NCBI GenBank assembly: GCA_003956705.1
Contig: QZCP01000075.1
Location: forward strand, 67,668-131,667
DNA: 64,000 nt
Origin: Brevipalpus yothersi
Lineage: Eukaryota > Arthropoda > Arachnida > Trombidiformes > Tenuipalpidae
Reading direction: 5' to 3'
Numbering within the stretch: the stretch's first letter is position 1; each line of letters begins with the position of its first letter. Below the pieces are notes generated by a model, which saw nothing but the letters and a program-made list of their open reading frames with translations, searched no databases and was not told where the DNA came from. The translations under genes and the position numbers were made by a program. Positions 20,280-33,623 of the stretch are shown piece after piece.

Positions 20280-21461
20280 TGGCTGAAATAGAGTCAAGAA
20301 AAAAAAAGTAAAAAGTGTGATACATGAGGATGATGATTAGGAGGTGAAGGAGGAGAGCAAATAAAAGTGAGCAAATAATGCCAAATGATTGGTGATTGAA
20401 TTGAAAAATAAGTGGCTATACACTTGATTCCCCTTTCTCCATGAGATGAGTGCCTGCCTTGAATGAATCTTTAAGACTTTCAAAGTTGATATAACTTTAC
20501 CCTTTCCGCCCACTCTCACTTTCTCCTTGCCACATATCTCTCTCTCTCTCTCTCTCTCCCTCTGATGAATAAAGATCAATGTTTCATACTGCTGGGGGAG
20601 CAATCTCTTCCGGGTTTTTCCAAAACGAACTTTTTATGACCTGGAAAAGGCCACAAATAGTGTCCGTTCTGCATGGCTTGACCAGTTGAAATGTGGAAGC
20701 GCGCGAAATGTGTATGTAAGTAAGAAAGTGAGAGGGTTGATCGACGAAAGTAAGAAAGAGAGAGACATCAACCGTGAGCAACCTTTTGTGGTACTTATTT
20801 AAGGATTGCTGCCAAAAGTTAACTCAATTGATCATCAACTAATCATGATTTGCTTTTGCTGTCTATTGTTCTCGATGAGTGAGAGAGTAGAGAGGAAGAG
20901 AGAGAGAGAGAGTTAAAGAGGATGGTGATGAAGATGAAGATGGAGGAGAGGACATTTGGAAGCATCACTTTTTCTACCTCATCTTCACCTTTCTCTCTCT
21001 CTCTTCCTCTTCACAAGTTGGGCAGAAACTGCAATTTCATTGAGGGTGTGTTTACGAGAAACATTTTTATACAAAAATAAATGCGAAAATAATAAAGTAT
21101 ATTAAATATAAATATATTTATATATATTTATGCATTTTTGGTGGGTGGACATTCCAAAACACGCCATCTCACTGTTGGCGGTGAGTCCAATGATTAAGAA
21201 ACTGAATTAGATCAAGAACAGAATAAATACGATTCATCCACTAATGACCTATTCTGGATGCTGGTTTGTTTTGCTGTAAGATGGAAAAATAAGTTGATAA
21301 AAATAACGGCAGATCATCTCCTCCTTCCAGCATGTCGATATACATACCTACATACATTCAATCGCTCCATCTTCTTTTTCTCTAAAGATGAAAAATATTT
21401 TCCAAAATGTATCCGATTGAGAGCAAGGCCATGTTCAGGCCACTTTCTCGATCAAATCTTG

Positions 21462-21465
<4 letters not shown>

Positions 21466-21537
<72 letters not shown>
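21466..21537. repeat. (CT)n microsatellite
   Basis: Uninterrupted CT array of about 72 bases in intergenic DNA. Confidence 0.95.
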
Positions 21538-21541
<4 letters not shown>

Positions 21542-22366
21542 AATCAAAGCGACCATCGAAATGGTATCATTTTTCATTGTTCATCAGAATTGAATTCACT
21601 GCCGATGAGAACTTGCTCCTCTTTTTCTCCGGAGAAAAGGAACTTTGCCAGTCGCAATAGTTGACCCAGAAAAACGGTCCACCAGAAGAGGAATAAGAAG
21701 TGGTAGTAAGGAAGGAAAGCAGCCAAGATCAGATGGAAGATGTAAAGGATGAGGAGGAGAGAGAGTGGGTCTAAAAATATTATATCACTCTGAATACTAT
21801 GGAGTTTGCACGTGTTATTCAAAAATTTAAAAATTGGCCTCTCAAAAAGAAGCTGTCACATCAGAATGTATGGACTTTCTCTCTCTCTCTCTCTCTCTTT
21901 CTACTATAACGCCCCACACAAGTTCGGGCAATGAGCCACTTTTCACCTCCGACCAGAAGCTTACACTGATATTCGAAAGGCCCGTGAAAGTCTGGCAAAA
22001 TATAGTCAAAAAATATCTTATGAATGGAAAGAGCGTGTTTGCTGTAAAGAAAGCCACAAATACGTGTATGCGAGTGTTACTTGATCATTTTTCTCATTCT
22101 TTTCTTGCTCGTACTCTTTGTGAAAGACTGAGAACTCAAAGTTCGCTGGTATTCATCAGGGTTGCCTTAATGGTGAGAAGCTTCCACCATGGCTGGGAAC
22201 ATATTCATAAAAAAGTGGGTCTCGAGGGCAACCTTAGGGCTCGATGATGACAATAGATGAAACTTTGTCGCCCAGAGGCCAAGTTCTAGTCCAATCGTTC
22301 GACACCGGTTGTGTGGTAATAAGTTTGAGGTGTCCATCATAAATGCTATTTTCGATCTATCCCCTT

Positions 22367-22370
<4 letters not shown>

Positions 22371-22432
<62 letters not shown>
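22371..22432. repeat. (CT)n microsatellite
   Basis: Uninterrupted CT array of about 62 bases. Confidence 0.95.
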
Positions 22433-22436
<4 letters not shown>

Positions 22437-23610
22437 TCCACCGAGCAGCACAAACGCGGAAGTATGAGCGAGAAAGAGAAATGAGAGAGTTAAAGAAAGA
22501 GAGACAAAATAGCGGTAAATAGTCAAAGAGAGAGAGAGAGAGAGTTTGCGTCGGTCATCGACCTTACGTTTCTCTCTTCCTCTTTCTTTCTCTCTTCAAT
22601 CGAGATAAGCAAATCTGAATGAATGTACACATATTCTCTCTCTCTCTCTTCTCAACACGTTGCTCCATTGTTTTTCTAACTTTCTATTCTCTAACCGCTG
22701 ACACCCACAACAAACCACCAAAACAATATTTTGAGCGATTTTTCTTCATCATCATCACCATCAACATCATCGCCCATCACTCATCGTCGGTGTCACCCGT
22801 ATAAGAGAAAGAGAGAGAGAGAGAAAGAGAAACTATTTTGAGCATTTTTCAAATCCCGCCACCCACCACCTTGTTTTTCGGCATCGGGCTCGAAATTGGT
22901 GGTGTTTCAAATCGACAGGAAAAAAGGAAACAAACAAAACCAAGAAAGAAAGAGAGAGAGGCGAACAGCGGAAGAGTTAAATCGCGTTCTGTATGATTGG
23001 TTTGACAATCAGTTTTGAAGCTCAAACAAAAATTAGCGATGATCAAGTAACCATATCGACTTTTTGTCTATCATCAAATCTTCATTTTTGGAATTAATTC
23101 AAGCATCACATGAAAAGTTTGGTCAATCGAAATGAATCGTTAACTTGGCAATCTTCGAATGTTCATTCTTGAAATGTTTCTGTTTATTTTTTCATTCAAA
23201 ATATTATGAACAAATTTCTGGAGAGTTACCGGTGAGAAAGAATTTTAAATCAATTTTTTCACATCAAACTTCATATTCATGAAAATATTCATGAAATTTG
23301 AAGATTATCTGCACACATTTGCTTAGTATAGCAAGTTACTCTGCTTAATCAACATGAACTTACATGCTCTTACATACCCAAGAGTATGATTTGGAAATAT
23401 GATAGCAATCGAACGCTAATAAGCATCTAATTTTAATAGCCATTATCTATCGATTTTGAAATGAGCAGCTATTTCCGGCCATCTGATGGTCACTCAGAGT
23501 AATTTGTGTTGAGAATGGAGATGAAAAGAACGTTAGACCAGTTTCCATCATAATCATGATTTGATGATATGTATTTTTGGAAATGAAAGTGAGAGCGATG
23601 AGAGGAGAGA

Positions 23611-23615
<5 letters not shown>

Positions 23616-23695
<80 letters not shown>
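23616..23695. repeat. (GA)n microsatellite
   Basis: GA array of about 80 bases, the longest fully sequenced array between the SPATA2-like and menorin genes. Confidence 0.95.
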
Positions 23696-23698
<3 letters not shown>

Positions 23699-24210
23699 TG
23701 AATTGGATAAGTAATCAAGTCATCAAAATTGACTCAACAAATTTAAAAATGACCTGTTGGCTATAACGTCCATTACCTTATGATTAGTCGACATTGCGAA
23801 ACACACATACACACAAACATTCTCTCAGGTATACAGTCAAGTTCGCGCGCGCATAAATATTCCAGTTGAAAAGTTTTATATTACGATCTTTCATCTTTCA
23901 TCTGCCGATTGCCATTCCGTATCGTGATGACTTTCATCACTTCCAATAAAGCATCATCATCATTATCAATCCACTCAATCCTTTCGTTACACAGCATCTT
24001 CCTCCTTTCTCTTTCAATCATTTATTGACTTTCTCTCTCTCTCTCCCTTTTTTCTCCTCCATCTCTCTTCCTCATCTTCCTCTCTCTCTCTCTCTCTCTC
24101 TTCCCCAGTAACCTGCTCACTCACTTCCTCTCTCTCCTTGAATCATTTTATGATCAAGTTGAAAATGCTCTATATTTAGATTGGAACCGGTATCTGCAGG
24201 TACATTTTCA

Positions 24211-24241
<31 letters not shown>

Positions 24242-24278
24242 GTGATTTTTTCTTTTTTTACCGTTCATTGCAGAACGA

Positions 24279-24316
<38 letters not shown>

Positions 24317-25084
24317 AACAGAGAGTGAGAGTGAGAAGGAGAGAATAGAGGAAGATCAAAAGAGAGAGAGAGAGCCTGGAGAGTCCCAATTTTTCTCTCT
24401 CAAGTAGGGAGAAGCAGTAAGTGAGCAGCGAAAGAGAAACTTATTTTGCGGTTAGATCATGCTAACAGTGAGACAGTGAACAGTGAACTTTCTCTCTTAT
24501 TTTCCTTCGATCTCTTTGCTTTTCTTTATATCTGTCTCCGTAATCACCAGTCAAAAGTGATCATCAATTTTGTTGATCAACACAGTACGAGATAGAGAGA
24601 GAGGAAGAGAAAAAGAGAGAAAGAGCAAGAGATAAAGAAAATCAATTCGAACCTAATAAGTTCCATTCGATTCTCCTCCTGTGATAAGGCCTCCATTGAG
24701 CTGGTTAATTACGATTGTTTTCCTCTTTTTCTCAATCAGAATATACATTTTTCACCCAAAATTCATAAACTATCAAAGTATTCCCTAAGCACGATACATA
24801 TTTTCGGATCATTTGTGCTGTGGTTATAGTGTGAGAAATTCACGTGTGTGTTTGTGTCTAAAATCAAGTGATAAGGAACCTCTCAGGAATCATCTTAGAA
24901 CCATAAAATTTACCAGATCAACAACAGACAATTCGAGCTGGAATAGAAAAGGATTTTCCAAGTTCATCAGCTCGTTCTGCTTTTGTTATTATTCATTTTC
25001 ACTCATCGTTCTGATCACCGTCCGCACACACACACCTTCACAAAATCTATTAGCCGGGTCTTCATTATTTTTCACACAATCCAA

Positions 25085-26792
25085 ATGATTGGATTCCAGT
25101 GTTCAGCCACCGTCCAGCCTGTATTCGGCCGGACACCACTATTTTCCACATCACCCCAGCAAGCATCCACTGGATATGCAAGTCGATCTCCATCACTTTC
25201 ACCACCAAATCTTCTCGATTATTTTCCCGGTCTAGGAGGTGATGGACTTCGTTTATCATGGGCTCATGGTGTCAACAATAGGCTACTATTGAATCAAGCA
25301 CTCATGGGTAAGTTGAGACAATACTTGATTCAAATGTACAGTTATTTTTTGCTCTTCAAAATGGGAATTCTTCATCTCTCTGTCTTCTCTTTCTCCTTCT
25401 GCTCATCCATCTGTCTCATCTGGATCAGAATACTTATCTTTTTTGTCTCTCCCCTATGTGTGTGTATGTCTAAACTTTTTCGAGCCATTTGATAGCACAT
25501 GTTTACCATGTCTGCATATATATCACCATTCAGCTTAATGTTGTCTGGAGTTTGTTTTTGATCCTTATTCCACAAATCAAATGTCACACAGTCATCGTCG
25601 TCATCATTATCGTCTTTCTCATAAATGCGTGTATATATATAAAAAGGCACCCTCGCACAGCATCCCAAATTCATGGAGGAAGAAGAAGAAGAAAAAAGTA
25701 GATGATGTGGTATTCCCTACTACGTTCTCCTTCTCAATCGTATCGTGTTCCATCAATTATCTAATGTTTCCGTTCACTAGGCTAGAGTCTTAAGTTACTT
25801 TTTCATAAACATATATTTATATATGTACATGCATATATTCCAAATATCTTTCGCTCTCTTCCTGGTTTACCACGTGAATAATACCGCTATTTTGTCGATG
25901 ATGATGGCTATAGTTTGACATTCTACTGTCAATTGAATGGCCTCTTCTGGTTGTCAGTGGGTAGATGAGAGGCATCCATTTGAGATCAAGTGTCATTTGT
26001 CTATGTGAAATTTTTAGATAGAGAGGAAGAAAAAATATCTTCTGGAATCTCGTTGTCATTGCTAAGGTCTAGTGAAAATTGTGACAATTTATCCAATTTT
26101 TTTTTCGCAATTTTGATCTCACATTCTCTCGTCAAATCGCCCTGATTAGCTGTGTATAGACTTGTCAGCTTTCAAAAATTCTAGAGATAGTTTGCATAAT
26201 CTTGAAGAAAGTTTCTAGGACATCCTCTTATTGATCAAACTCAACTGGCGAATATTTCTCCATTCTATCGATTGAAATATGATATTTTCAAGAAAATAGT
26301 TCATGCAGAATGGTTTTTTCTTACCAAAATTCTGCCTGTATTGAAGAACTTGCTCATTCTTTTGGGATTTTTTGATTACCTCAAAATGATGTATTCATTA
26401 ATTTGTATATATAAATATAATTGAATCAAAGCACATTTCTTTTTCTTCGTTTCATGATCGCCATCAAAAGGAGATGATTTGATGATCCAAGCAGACGTTA
26501 CTCTTGCTGAAACGACTCGATATCCAATTCCAATCGTTGCACATCCTCCTCTCTCCATGTCGGATATAAATCTGGAAGAATGGCTGATTGAAGTGGTTCG
26601 CTCTGACGCAAGTAAAGGGATCAAATTTGATTTCAAGTCAACGAGGGTTGTTGAACCAGCTTTCCGTGTATTGGCCAGACACGCAGAATTTGTTAAAGGC
26701 CCATTGATTTTGAATGCAGATATTCTTCCAGGTATGATTAAAATTTATTTACCTTAATTAACATTATTAAAATAACAATCGTCAAGCATCCA

Positions 26793-26836
<44 letters not shown>

Positions 26837-27894
26837 CTCTTCTTTTCTCTTCTCTCTCTCCTTCCTCCTCCTCTTCCTCTCATTGGAATTCAAATTTGCA
26901 ACATGTGACTCTACCATACACTGTAAATGTATCTTCTTCCACGATATTCCTTATGCCACCCCTTGTGCTTCTCTCTCTCTCTCTATGTTCTATGTGTCTA
27001 TTCCCTCTGTATTCCAAAGTCTCCCACTGCCGGTCATTGGTCTTTCCCAAGGAGGTCAGCCCCATGGACAGTGTCATTGTATAATGCGTGAAGAAAATGT
27101 CAATGTGAAAAGGGTATTCCTCTCTCTCTCTCTCTTCCTTCCCCTCTGACACTCACTTGAGTCGACCTCATCTTCACTTCAAGCATAGCAACATTGTGAC
27201 CTCTTCCTGTCTCATCTCGATCAATGGATAAAAAGTTAGAGAGCAAATATATATATATTGGTTGAGCTTGACATTATCAACATAGCAATGGAAGTGTGTG
27301 GGAGTGTGTAACAGAGATGAGAGGCTCAGCTAGTAGATATATATATATATATATTTATACGTATGTGTATCGTACTGAACATTCTAGAGAGAATCGACAC
27401 TTCATACTTTTCTCCACCGAGAAAGGCTACCAGCAGACATTCAGGCAAGATCGATGACCTACTTAGCTAATGCCTATGTGTGTATGTGCTCCATGCACAT
27501 ACGTACACACACACACACACACACTTTAATTCACTTTTCATTGTCCGTTAGAGAGAGGAGAGAGAAGTGAAGGCTTTCTTCTTCCTACGTGTTTTTGAGG
27601 TTATGTGCCTTTAATTCAATTGATAAAGTCAGAGAGAAAGATAGACTGAAAATATGATCAAACAAAATATCTAAGATGATCCCACACTTTCAATCATTGT
27701 AACATTATTAGGTACACACACACACAATAATAATCAACATGAATCCCACCCTAGGAAAGAGGAAGAGAGTATGTGTGTGTGTACAAATTCTAAGGGCTTA
27801 GATTATCTTCAAGACCTAGAAAAAAATAATCGAGAGCAAAGGGAGACGACCTTATGATGTTAGGCTTAACTGAGAACGCTAAGCTCTCTCTCTT

Positions 27895-27960
<66 letters not shown>

Positions 27961-29478
27961 TTCGTTTTATCATCATTATTTTATGTTCATGTGTATGGTA
28001 TGAGATATTTTCTTTTGGGTAACATTTTTCTTCTACCTGATATCACCCAAGATAGAATTAAGTTAACACAATATTAATGGCCTGCATGATTTACATTATG
28101 CCGGCTGCATGTATCGATAATCAGGCTGCATTTCGTGACTTCGTTCTGCATTCACTTTCAAATATATTTATATATATACTTGGGCTGACAGATGTGCTGA
28201 ACATTCAGCTTTTATCGTTCTTCTTCTCATTTTTTTGTATCCATACATTCACTTTCAGGATACAGATCATCATCCAGTCCAATTGATGCATGGACATTCT
28301 TGATGCTCTGTCGAACTCGATTCCCTAAATCGATCATCTCCATTGGATGGACAACAGAGGTCGATGAGCTATCCATGAAAACTGGGTACACTAGAGAAAT
28401 GATCGATCAAATGGCCTCACTTGTCAAAGAATACAGTCTATTACAACCGGTCACTTTTCCGATCAATGCATCACTGCTGAAACCATCGTTAGGTGAACTG
28501 CAGAGGCTACTTTTTCAGGTAATTAATTTGATGATAATCACTCCAAGTGATCAACGTGTATAGTACAAATGTTTGAGGTCTAGATTAATTTAAATTAATC
28601 TAGCCATGAACACTCTGTCGTGTGTGTCAATACAGTTGTGTGTGTGTGAGATATGAGGATACATTAGTGATTTGATTCTAAATTGAAGACAAGGTCAATA
28701 TTATCGATGCTCTCATTTGATTTTAACCCGCTACTTTTCTCATCGAAATTAGATCATCAGACATCTTACTTTTTTCCTTTCTCTCGCTCTTCTTCCATGA
28801 TTTTATCTTATTTATTATGACCTTCCTATGCATTATTCATCTTTTTCGAACTATACTGAGCGTACACAATTTTTTATCACCATTTTCCACCATAATAAAG
28901 TAATACTAATCAATCTGATCAGTTTTATTATTAGAGAGAGAGAATACAGAATACAATCACGAGTGTATCCATTAATCTATTAACCCTTTGAGTTCACAAA
29001 AATAGGATAGTCACGAGGATGAATAAATAGTGATATGAAACAATTCAGTTTGACTTTGAATAAGAGAGTTTTTCACTTGATATTCTGAGAAATATTTCGA
29101 AATTTTCCATCTCTTCATGGTGATGCAATTTCATTTCAAATTGGCATCTTCCACTTGATGGCAATTGATTGTCACAGAAGCTCAACAGAATCATTTTAGG
29201 TTTCACAATTTTTAATCATCAAGTTCCAAGAGTTCCAAGAGTTTTTGGGCAAAAAAAAATTTCCTCCACCTTATTATCCATAAATTGTTCACTAATTTAT
29301 TGAATTTTTTCTATTGTAGGTTCCAAACAGTAGCTTAACTCTTTGGGCTCGACATGGTGATCCAGTGTCTTTGGAAGATCTTCTGATGTATAGAAAAAGT
29401 TTCTCTCCCAATCAGCTGTTTTACGATCTGCCTGAAAATGTTCTTGCAATTCTTCGATCACAAATATACTGTCGTTAA
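25085..29478 (+). CDS. Menorin/FAM151 family protein, four exons
   Basis: I infer exons 25085-25307, 26471-26731, 28259-28518 and 29320-29478, all GT/AG and in phase, giving 300 residues. The family pattern is clear: LSWAHGVNN near the start of the domain, MIQADVTL, PIVAHPP, LEEWLIEVV, KGIKFDFKS, VVEPAFRVL, LILNADILPG, SIISIGWTT, LQPVTFPINASL, SLTLWARHGD and DLLMYRK. FAM151 proteins resemble PLC-like/GDPD TIM-barrel phosphodiesterases. C. elegans MNR-1 (menorin) acts from the skin with SAX-7 to pattern sensory dendrites; vertebrate FAM151B is needed for photoreceptor survival. This copy starts with about 50 residues of Ser/Pro-rich sequence before the domain and has no visible signal peptide or transmembrane segment, so it is closer to FAM151B than to membrane-bound menorin. 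An upstream exon with a signal peptide cannot be ruled out. Introns are 1163, 1527 and 801 bp; the second carries CT, CA and TA microsatellites. Confidence 0.9.
27884..27955. repeat. (CT)n microsatellite in menorin intron 2
   Basis: CT array with three CTTT interruptions at its 5' end, inside the intron between exons 2 and 3, about 300 bp before the acceptor. Confidence 0.95.
28580..28603. repeat. Perfect 24-bp palindrome in menorin intron 3
   Basis: The 24 bases read the same on both strands: CTAGATTAATTT followed by its reverse complement AAATTAATCTAG. It starts 62 bp after the donor site of exon 3. It has no spacer, so it is a dyad and not a typical stem-loop with a loop. Confidence 0.9.
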
Positions 29479-32400
29479 TCAATTATTTTGATTGGATATC
29501 GAATATTATACACCGATTTGATGCCCGCCCGAAGCATTGATGATCATTTAATGGCCATAAGGCTTCAATTAATTTGACTGATAATCTCCATAATTGTTAA
29601 GTAGTGGTTAAAAATATTTTCTAGCCATTACAAACAATACCAACATGGCCCCAGAGGATATCATGAAACCACCAGTACCAACAACAATTCAACCACCCAT
29701 ATTCAGCCTGAATACACCTTGCCACCCAATTTTAAAGTGTTTTCCTTTTTCTTCTTCTCACCTCTTCCTCAAGGAAAAGAGAGAAGGATAAAAGTGAACA
29801 TACACACAAAAAAACGAAAAAATATTAATCAATTTGATATACCATTAATTAATCGCATGACGATATATAATGTATGTACATATAAATTTGGATACATTGA
29901 TGAGAAGAAGAAAAAAATTTTCTCCCGAAAGATGAAGTGTGATCATGGAAGGCCTTAAGTAGTAAACAAAAAGTGATGTGTTTCTCGAAAAGAAAAAACA
30001 AGAGAAGGCATACATTTATTATTATTATTATTATTATTGATCGCCTTTTCGATTAATTGATCTTTTACTCGAATTTTTATCATCATCTTCTTTAGTGAGA
30101 GAGAAAAAAAATTTTTCGCAAAGAGCATGATTTTTGCCGTTTTATCTTTTTTTTCCCATTCTTTCACACACAACTGTGTAAACCTTACGCAAGAAAAAAA
30201 TCGATCATTATTCACGTTATATTGATCTATTGGGAAAATCAACATAGATTCAGTGATTTCAAAAGAGGACAAGATACAAACAGAACAATTTCAAAAATTT
30301 CTCCCCTTCACTTCTTATCCTCACATCCTTTCCTCCTCCTCCTTCTTTCCCCCTTTTTACAGTTATATTTTGATCCACAAAACATAAGTTTTGATTGTTG
30401 AGAGGCATTTGAGTGCCAAAAACCGAAATATTTTTCGGGCACTGAAAGCTCATACACCACGAATGTGATTTGAATGTGTGATGAATCTGATGGAATTTGA
30501 TTTCTTTTTCCCTTCCGAAGAGAAAAGAAAAAAAAGAAAGTTTGATATGATTGCTTACAACTTTTACTTTGTTGCTATTTGAAAGTCTGCCCCACCATTC
30601 TTAATAACCCTCCAAAATCCTACCGAATTTATCAAAACACACAGTGACAATCACTTTTATAATCTCCTTTTAATCACTTGTACATGGCCAATTAATTCCT
30701 TAAATCAAATAAATTACACACTTTTAGTGAAAAGTCCATTTTCGGATGCTTTTACTTTTTTAACTTTCCTTTTCAATTATCAAAAATTCTGGTGACAATA
30801 TTGTCATCATCGTTCGTTTGAATAGGATTCTGAATAGGAATGTATTCTCATTCCTCATCATCTTGATCGCTTGTTCCATCATTGTTTTATACACTTGTTC
30901 ACCGTTGTTCAGTGGGCAGAATCACAGTGAAATCATTGAATTTACTTGTTTGTTTCTATATAAATGAGGTCAAAAACCAATGTTTTTTTTACTTTGAAGA
31001 ATTTTTCACTCGCTTATTAAACTTAAATCAAGAATATAAATGCATCTCTATCGTTTTCCACGTATATGAAGCACCAATCCATCGATAATCTGACATAATA
31101 TGATGAACTTGTACCCATTTGACAAATACCAGAATCAAGTGCAAAAATAAAAGGATGGGAAATGATTTTTTTCGCAGCTATCTGGCGAAATATATTTATT
31201 CAAGTAAATACTAAATTTCTCAATTAATAATTTCAGAATTGCCACATTGATAGCTTTTGATAACGATGTTCAACTATCCGAATTGCTGTTCAAAATGCTT
31301 TATTTTACTCACTCACACATTGAAACTAATTGGGCAGAGTTCCCGCCATAAATTCAAGTTAAATCAGAAAATATTAGCTAGATGGCTGGCACTCGAACAA
31401 AAAGGGAATAGAATTCTGTTATAAATCATATAAAATTGAATAATTGGTTGAGAAATTGGACAGGACATCCAGCATTTGGGAGAAAGTATGAGCCAAGAAA
31501 TGGACATGAAATGGTATTTTGGACAAACATGAGTGTGAGTTACAGATAACTTGATTTAAACCATGGAAATTCTGAAATTTTTTTAGATCGATGATTCAAA
31601 ATTTCAATTGAACTTATCTTGGTATACCTGAGAATGCTAATTCAAAGTCTATATCCAACTCTGTATGGTATCTTATCGGATGAAATCGAAGGAATGCTTT
31701 AGATATTGTCATCCGAGGTAGGGCTAAAGTTCTTTTGAATAAGAATCATAGAACCAATTTTGTCAAGGTATTCTAGTCCATTTGATTTTTGCTCTCCTTT
31801 TCTCTCCTAGGAAAATTTTACCACATCTTTTTTTATTTCTTCGGAGCCCATTATTATTATGTTCAATAACAAAAACTCTTATGTGTAAATGAGTAGATGA
31901 TTATTTCAGCTCATCCTCTCCTTGACATCTCTCATCATTATAGTTACCTGTTTTTTTCATTAATCGTAGCTTCTTCACTCAAAGTTATCTTGCCATTGTG
32001 AGGTATGACCTAGAAATCAATACATCAAGCAAAAACTGATCAGATCAATTTTTTTTATCACCAGGCTTTACATGATTATATTTTACCATCGTCATCGATG
32101 ATGATTTTATTTTTATGCTTGGCAAGATGAAAAAAACATGAATTTTGCATCAACACAACTAGGTCCACAAAGTGGATTTCGAAGATGATTTGAAACGAAA
32201 AAAAAATAAAATAAAACTGAATCATCCAGGCTATCTTGTCTCTTAGGCGATGAACTGTTTTTAATTATTGACTCATATTTTTGCATTTATCAGGATCAAA
32301 ATTGCTTCGCTTCATGGACAAAGTGTTACTTGAATTTGGAACCTTTTGACAAGATTCAGCTTCCATAGAAAAAAAGAATGATGTTACTGACATTCGGATT

Positions 32401-33555
32401 CATCCCATGATTTCATGAGATGTTTCGAAATACTTTCAGCATTTATTGCACATAAAAATTTGACAAACTCAGATCATCACTTCTGAGCATCGAGAATTGC
32501 TGAATTCTTGTTACATTTTGGGATATTATCATGGAGATTCGAAAGAAATTCTACAAAAATCTAGAAATCATTCAATTTCGAGTATTTTCAAATGTTTCCA
32601 ATCCAATAGTATTAACTGTGCTCTATGAAGATCAATCATAGCAGTTATCGGTAGCTGATTGAATTCTTGACCGATTGATATCCAAAAATTATCGATTAAT
32701 CAAAGTGCAAGAAGTGTTGAATGGTTTCATTGAGCGATGAATTATTGAGTACTTTGAGTACATTTTCGAAAGCACCGAAGTTGTGAAAGATATAAGATAA
32801 TCAGTTCTTCGGACTCGATTGTCTGATTTCTTTAGAAATCAGAGGTTGAATATTGCACCACACAAAGGTAATAACAATGTTTTATCAACACTGTTGCTCG
32901 GAAAAGACGATTCTTCCCCTTTATCCAGAATTGCCATTGTTGCACATCGAGAAAAAAATTCTCGATTTATCTAATAATTTTTCCATGTGATTAGGACTTC
33001 AAGGGGAAAAAAGAGTGTGGCTGTAATGAGGATTCACTGTCCCTATATGGAATTGTGGTGATCGTCACTATCTACTCAAACATCATGAATCACATTGCTT
33101 TTCCCGTTATCATCATCAGAAACCCATGATCGACTATGGACCCGACGATTGCATGATTGAGCTGAACAGAATTTAATTTTTCTCTCTCACCTTCTCCCTT
33201 TTTTACAAACTTAATTAGCCGCTGAATATTCGAAATATCGAAAAATCGTATTTTATTCATTTTAATTGACTGTTTTTTTTTTCTCGATCCGATGAATATG
33301 CATGCTTGTCATTGAACCAGTTTTTTTTACTGTCAAGAATGATCATCAATTTAGGATGATCATCAACTAAGCTAGACAGCACGGCTTCACAATAAATGAG
33401 ATAAGAAATCATTGAATTGATGAAAACAAAAGAAGGCAAAGTTTACTCTTCAAGTGTGATCCTGTCTCTCTGTGTTTCTCTCTATCTCATGATTAACATT
33501 CCATGACTTCTGTTTCAGTAGCAAAATTCTTGCTACTGTAAGAGAGAGTGTTTAT

Positions 33556-33623
<68 letters not shown>

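Larger units (their letters stand above)
18955..25084. other. Microsatellite-rich non-coding region
   Basis: About 6 kb with no gene I can support. It contains (GA)n/(CT)n arrays at 20221-20276, 21466-21537, 22371-22432 and 23616-23695 and many shorter ones, plus a (GATG)n run at about 20045-20072. Most open frames here are Ser-Leu or Glu-Arg repeats encoded by the arrays. Two less repetitive patches, 20073-20218 and 22090-22330, are discussed as findings. The end nearest 25085 probably holds the 5' UTR of the menorin homologue. Confidence 0.6.

Noticed and set aside
21834..22247. 137-codon plus-strand frame
   Set aside because: It does not begin with an ATG and runs through a CT array; the remainder shows no domain and overlaps inverted repeats.
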